Below are positions 60,621-64,000 of a stretch of DNA of 64,000 bases, piece after piece. The DNA comes from Candidatus Bathyarchaeota archaeon (GTDB lineage Archaea; Thermoproteota; Bathyarchaeia; 40CM-2-53-6). A program made the translations under genes and the position numbers. The stretch is taken from positions 1-64,000 of the forward strand of contig VBBS01000026.1 of NCBI GenBank assembly GCA_005888745.1. Direction: 5' to 3'. The number at the start of each line of letters is the position of its first letter. The first letter of the stretch is position 1. Below the pieces are notes generated by a model. It saw only the letters and a list, made by a program, of their open reading frames with translations. It had not been told where the DNA came from and ran no database searches.

Positions 60621-60970
60621 AGGTGAAACGTCTCAACCATGTCGTATCGTCTCTCAACCCTTCTCGTTAGCGCAAGAGTGAAGCTAACGAGCATGAGAAA
60701 ATCCAGCAGGTGAGAGAGGTGAAGATCTAGGAATGGCATCGATACCTGACTTGAGAGCGCCAATGTTTCCAGTAACGTGACTAGTTGACTTAGCCCAAGG
60801 AACACGAATGCAAGCAAGAGGAATGAGTACCTAGAATCATGTCTCTTTGTGTAGGCGCGACCGGCAATAATCAGCAGTACTAATGAGGCTGCGACAAGAA
60901 TAGTGTGAATCAAATCTTCCCCAATGTTGACGAACAAGGTTTGACTTGACTTGGTGTCCAGTGCTGGCAT
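60617..60970 (-). CDS. Small four-helix membrane protein in cupredoxin operon
   Basis: A 117-residue protein with four hydrophobic stretches, at about residues 17-37, 45-65, 66-82 and 84-103. One-loop residues include HTILVAASLVLLIIAGRAY and LDLHLSHLLDFLM, with several His that might bind heme or metal; this is only a guess. It overlaps the cupredoxin gene by 4 bases, which points to a shared membrane electron-transfer role. Confidence 0.6.
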   Translation of the reverse strand: MPALDTKSSQTLFVNIGEDLIHTILVAASLVLLIIAGRAYTKRHDSRYSFLLLAFVFLGLSQLVTLLETLALSSQVSMPFLDLHLSHLLDFLMLVSFTLALTRRVERRYDMVETFHL

Positions 60971-61041
60971 TAAGCATTTTGAAAGTTCGGCTATTGAGCC
61001 ATAACCCCTTTAGTTTCATGTGACTATTACGCAAGCTAGCC

Positions 61042-61863
61042 TTGATAGGATTCCTCGATAGCTTTCTTACGTGGACCGCCGCAACTCTCATTCCAGCTTT
61101 TGTTGGACTGTTCATTATCGTCTTGACGGGAAATGTCTTGAAAGCGAAGCATCTAGCCGCCTTTGCAGTAGGCATCTTTCTTTGGTTTTTCGTTGACACG
61201 ATTGGGGGCGCAGCTAGTCTCGACGTTATCGACGCATTCTCAGCGAGCTTGGTCCAAATTGCCACGGTTGGACTCTTTGCGTTCGGCCTAATTGTTTTCT
61301 TTTCAGTCGATCGTAATCGGAACATCTTCTCTCCTCAGTTAGCGATTGGAAAATACGGGCTTGCGATCCCTCTGCTTGTGGCAGCCTCAGTGGGAATTCA
61401 TGGACTCGGAGAAGGAGCAGCCTTTGGATATCTAGCGTCCCAAACACCTAGCAATAACTTGCTTGATGCATTTGCGGGGCCTAGCGGTGGAGGAGTTAAC
61501 GCGGTAGTGGCATACATCTTGCACAAAGCGCTCGAACCAATGATGATAGGCGCATCCTACTGCGCATACGCCAAAGAGCATGGTAAAGGCACCACAGGCC
61601 GCGTAGGAGATCTCTTCCTGTTGACCATGACATTCGTGATCCCTTCGCTCATAGGTGCCGCCAGCGGCTATTATGTGGCCTACAACGTTTCCTATTTGTA
61701 CGCCCTTGGAACCGGAACATCGATCTACGCGGCTGTAAGGCTCGCCGGACCGTTATATGATAACACGCAAACCACAACCTCAAAGGACTCGTTCAAAATG
61801 GCCCTCTTGATTGTCCTTGGGATACTAGTCATCTATTTCGCGGCATTATTCCATTCAGGCTAG
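61042..61863 (+). CDS. ZIP-family metal transporter-like protein
   Basis: A 273-residue protein with eight predicted membrane helices and a TTG start. Helix IV has ASVGIHGLGEGAAFGY, the counterpart of the ZIP metal-site motif H-N-x-x-EG, and the next has AYILHKALEPMMIG, matching the second half-site (HE-x-P-H-E in the family, changed here). ZIP proteins import zinc, iron or other divalent cations. It converges with a Znu-type uptake operon 30 bases away. The altered second motif leaves the ion uncertain. Confidence 0.75.
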   Translation: MIGFLDSFLTWTAATLIPAFVGLFIIVLTGNVLKAKHLAAFAVGIFLWFFVDTIGGAASLDVIDAFSASLVQIATVGLFAFGLIVFFSVDRNRNIFSPQLAIGKYGLAIPLLVAASVGIHGLGEGAAFGYLASQTPSNNLLDAFAGPSGGGVNAVVAYILHKALEPMMIGASYCAYAKEHGKGTTGRVGDLFLLTMTFVIPSLIGAASGYYVAYNVSYLYALGTGTSIYAAVRLAGPLYDNTQTTTSKDSFKMALLIVLGILVIYFAALFHSG

Positions 61864-61892
61864 AGAACCCTACAGGGCCATACACATTGATC

Positions 61893-62717
61893 CTAGCGGG
61901 CTGAGACCCTCTTCGCCCCAAGAACCGCGACGAAAATTGCCATCGCCATCAGAACAATAGTCGCTCCAGAGGCAATATCGAAGATCAGCGACACAAACAA
62001 TCCAAGAAATGCACTCGCGATTCCAAAAATCGGGGACATGATTATCGTCTGCTTGAACGACTTGCCAATTTGTATACTCGTCAGGGCAGGCAGAACCAGC
62101 AAAGCTGAGATTAGTAGAACACCTACAATAGGAATCGCAGCAATGACCACAACTCCCGCGAGAATGGCGACGAGATAGTCGAAGAACCATGTCTGAACTC
62201 CCGAAGCTCTTGCTTGGGTCTCACTGAAGGTAGTGTAGACTAACTCCTTGTAGAACAGAAAGATGACGCCCAGAACTCCTACGAGTATGACTGAAGCGAT
62301 AATTATCTGATCTAAGTTCACCAGGAGAATACTTCCGAACAGGAGACTTTCTATGCTAATGCCGAAGCCTCTGGCAAGGCTGATGAGGACTATTCCTGAA
62401 GAGAGACCAAGTTGTAAGAAGACCGCTACCGCTGCATCGCTGGAGATCCTAGTTGATCGAATGGCCCTCGTGATTCCCAATGAGCCCAGCACCACGACTA
62501 CAGCAGCAACCCACAACGGTACAATGTCCAAATAGTATCCCAAGGCAAGTCCTCCGAACGCCGTGTGGGAAAGCCCGTCACCGATCAGCGAGACCCGCTT
62601 GAGCACTATGAAAACGCTAAGGATCGAGCTGAGAACCGCGACTATTAGCCCAATAATGAAGGCTCTCTGGACGAACCCGGCCTGCAGTAGGAGCATGAGC
62701 TCGTTAAGGGTGGTCAT
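61893..62717 (-). CDS. Metal ABC transporter permease (ZnuB/TroC-like)
   Basis: A 274-residue permease with about eight helices. VLKRVSLIGDGLSHTAFGGLALGY is the family signature in the N-terminal half, with the ATPase-coupling region nearby. ALLVLPALTSIQIGKSFKQTIIM is the conserved stretch in the second half. It would form the channel for zinc or manganese import. Its start overlaps the ATPase gene by 14 bases. Three-gene order is binding protein, ATPase, permease. Confidence 0.9.
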   Translation of the reverse strand: MTTLNELMLLLQAGFVQRAFIIGLIVAVLSSILSVFIVLKRVSLIGDGLSHTAFGGLALGYYLDIVPLWVAAVVVVLGSLGITRAIRSTRISSDAAVAVFLQLGLSSGIVLISLARGFGISIESLLFGSILLVNLDQIIIASVILVGVLGVIFLFYKELVYTTFSETQARASGVQTWFFDYLVAILAGVVVIAAIPIVGVLLISALLVLPALTSIQIGKSFKQTIIMSPIFGIASAFLGLFVSLIFDIASGATIVLMAMAIFVAVLGAKRVSAR

Positions 62718-63474
62718 GTGTCATCAGTCCAGCAGGATAGTCGTAGAGCTTCGACAACGCAGAGCTAGTTTCAAACTCGGATGTGGGCCCGCAGAAGTAC
62801 AGAGTTCTATTGATACAGGCGATCTTGTTGGCGAGCTTTGTCACTATTCCGATATCGTGTGATGAAAGTAGGATGGTGATGCCAAGATCCCGATTCAGAT
62901 GTGACAGTGTATGATAGAATTCTGACTTGGACAGGCTATCGACTCCGGTTGTAGGCTCATCGAGAATCAGAAGTTTGGGCTTATCGACGATCGCTTTCGC
63001 AATGAAGACCCTTTGAAACTGCCCACCTGAGAGTTGACCAATTCTTCGCTCCTTCAGGCCGTCGATGCCGAGAATCTTCATAGCTTCTTCAGCCCTTAGA
63101 TGGTCTTCCTTGTTGAGCCTATGAAATAGTCCGGCGCCAGGAACCCTTCCGAGCAACACTGTCTCATCGACGGTTGCTGGGAAACTGGTGTCGATAAGTT
63201 GTGCCTTCTGCGGAACGTATCCAATGAGACGAAGGTTCTTTGGCTTTAGCGCTTCCCCGAAGAGTCTTACCGACCCGTGGTTCGGCTTGATGAGCCCCAG
63301 AATGACCCCTAACAGGGTTGACTTGCCAGCACCGTTTGGGCCGATGAGTCCGATGAGGTCTTTCTCGAAGATCTCTAAGTTGACTTTGTCAATCGCTTGG
63401 ACACCGCCGGGATAGTCGACTCGAACATTCTCGAGTTCGACTATTGGCTGATTAGCACCCAAATTCAGGTCCAA
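62704..63474 (-). CDS. Metal ABC transporter ATP-binding protein (ZnuC-like)
   Basis: A 256-residue ATPase. Walker A is GLIGPNGAGKSTLLG; the Q-loop lies in GYVPQKAQLID; the signature is IGQLSGGQFQRVFIAKAI; Walker B is LLILDEPTTGVD; and the switch His is in ILLSSHDIGIV. The pattern fits the metal-chelate group (ZnuC/MntB). It overlaps the binding-protein gene by 23 bases and the permease gene by 14. Confidence 0.93.
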   Translation of the reverse strand: MDLNLGANQPIVELENVRVDYPGGVQAIDKVNLEIFEKDLIGLIGPNGAGKSTLLGVILGLIKPNHGSVRLFGEALKPKNLRLIGYVPQKAQLIDTSFPATVDETVLLGRVPGAGLFHRLNKEDHLRAEEAMKILGIDGLKERRIGQLSGGQFQRVFIAKAIVDKPKLLILDEPTTGVDSLSKSEFYHTLSHLNRDLGITILLSSHDIGIVTKLANKIACINRTLYFCGPTSEFETSSALSKLYDYPAGLMTHDHP

Positions 63475-64000
63475 CGTGGTTCAATGCGATGAGAATGTTG
63501 TTGATGTCGTCCTGTAATTTAATGAGATATGTCTTGCCCACGGCTTGGTCATGAATACTCAGACCCTCAATCGGGTCCATTAAGATTGGTCTTGCGTGGG
63601 TCGCCGCAGCTATCTGATCGGGAACGCTTGTGTTCTCCAATGATTCGAAGCCCACGTAGCACAGATGGTCGTGGTTGATTACGGTTTCAATGTTTTGGAT
63701 GTCTTGGGCTGAGGGCGAGTCTTCAAACGGTCCGAAGACCGCAGTCTGATTTAGACCATATTCCTTGGCAAAGTAGCCGAAGGCAACGTGGAAAGGCACA
63801 AACTCGTGCGTGGCCACGGTCACCGTGGCGTTGACCATCTCGGAGTTAACGAGGTCAAGTTTCGCCCGGTAGGCTCCGGCGTTAGCGGCAAAATATGCTT
63901 GATCGGAAGGATCTGCCTTGTTGAGCCCTTGAACTATATTGTCGACTTGCTTCTTTGCTAGAACTGGGTCCAGCCAAATGTGAGGGTCGACAGCTCTGTT
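63452..64000 (-). CDS. Metal-binding lipoprotein (ZnuA-like), N-terminus beyond window
   Basis: The C-terminal 182 residues of a cluster A-I metal-binding protein; the reading frame continues to the right edge without a start. DPHIWLDPVLAKKQV is the conserved signature holding one metal-binding His. VATHEFVPFHVAFGYFAKEYGL holds the next, and ILMDPIEGLSIHD lies near the C-terminus, where zinc- or manganese-binding members have an acidic ligand. It captures metal outside the cell for the ZnuB/ZnuC transporter. The stretch between the two metal motifs has no long His-rich loop, so manganese or zinc cannot be told apart. Confidence 0.88.
   Translation of the reverse strand, partial: NRAVDPHIWLDPVLAKKQVDNIVQGLNKADPSDQAYFAANAGAYRAKLDLVNSEMVNATVTVATHEFVPFHVAFGYFAKEYGLNQTAVFGPFEDSPSAQDIQNIETVINHDHLCYVGFESLENTSVPDQIAAATHARPILMDPIEGLSIHDQAVGKTYLIKLQDDINNILIALNHVGPEFGC

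Overview
The window looks like a chromosomal segment of a mesophilic archaeon, most likely a soil or sediment member of the Thermoproteota (Thaumarchaeota or Bathyarchaeia-like); this placement is inferred. The signs are a GTP-dependent dephospho-CoA kinase of the archaeal DUF359 type, several AT-rich TATA-like elements 20-35 bases before start codons, many TTG starts, AbrB/PIN toxin-antitoxin pairs, a free-standing AlaX editing protein and DUF1616-type surface proteins. I see no rRNA gene, no complete tRNA gene and no CRISPR array.

Layout. 1-8.5 kb: a helical-repeat protein cut by the left edge, a secreted protein joining a glutamic-peptidase-like domain to a Hint autoprocessing domain, a secreted sialidase-like propeller, two decayed stretches (one a broken RNase HI gene) and a cysteine-synthase-like enzyme. 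8.5-17 kb: an accessory island with an AbiE-like pair, a DUF4143 ATPase and two AbrB/PIN pairs. Copies of one dispersed repeat separate these modules, and each module has its own palindromic operator. 17-25.5 kb: secreted and membrane proteins, a HAD hydrolase, a PHP phosphoesterase, a GT-C-like membrane protein and a DUF1616 protein split over two genes. 25.5-35.3 kb: a glycan locus. It has three enzymes of the UDP-2,3-diacetamido-2,3-dideoxyuronic acid route, two GT2 glycosyltransferases and a NodB-type deacetylase. Facing away is an operon of a nucleotidyltransferase-like protein, a thymidylate-kinase-like protein and an alkaline-phosphatase-superfamily phosphoesterase.

35.4-45 kb: mostly housekeeping and orphan metabolism: type I GAPDH, dephospho-CoA kinase, a class III dioxygenase/MEMO-like protein, an MFS transporter, a PPC-domain protein, a LarA-family protein, an aldo-keto reductase and a DUF309 protein. 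45.3-50.7 kb: a catabolic operon transcribed leftward, with 4-hydroxyphenylpyruvate dioxygenase, fumarylacetoacetase-family hydrolase, homogentisate dioxygenase, an iron-type dehydrogenase and proline dehydrogenase. It would take tyrosine to fumarate and acetoacetate, but no maleylacetoacetate isomerase gene is in the window. 50.7-54.6 kb: a haloalkane-dehalogenase-like hydrolase, an LsrF-like thiolase, AlaX (probably starting at ATT) and a nitroreductase. 54.7-57.2 kb: an ABC-2 exporter. 57.2-61 kb: a nucleotidyltransferase, a Vgb-like secreted propeller with a winged-helix regulator, and an anchored cupredoxin. 61-64 kb: metal uptake, with a ZIP permease facing a ZnuA-ZnuC-ZnuB operon whose binding-protein gene runs off the right edge.

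The strongest leads are the Hint-fused peptidase-like protein, the repeat-punctuated toxin/defence island, the split DUF1616 pair, the nucleotidyltransferase-kinase-phosphoesterase trio, the isomerase-less tyrosine operon and the ATT start of AlaX.
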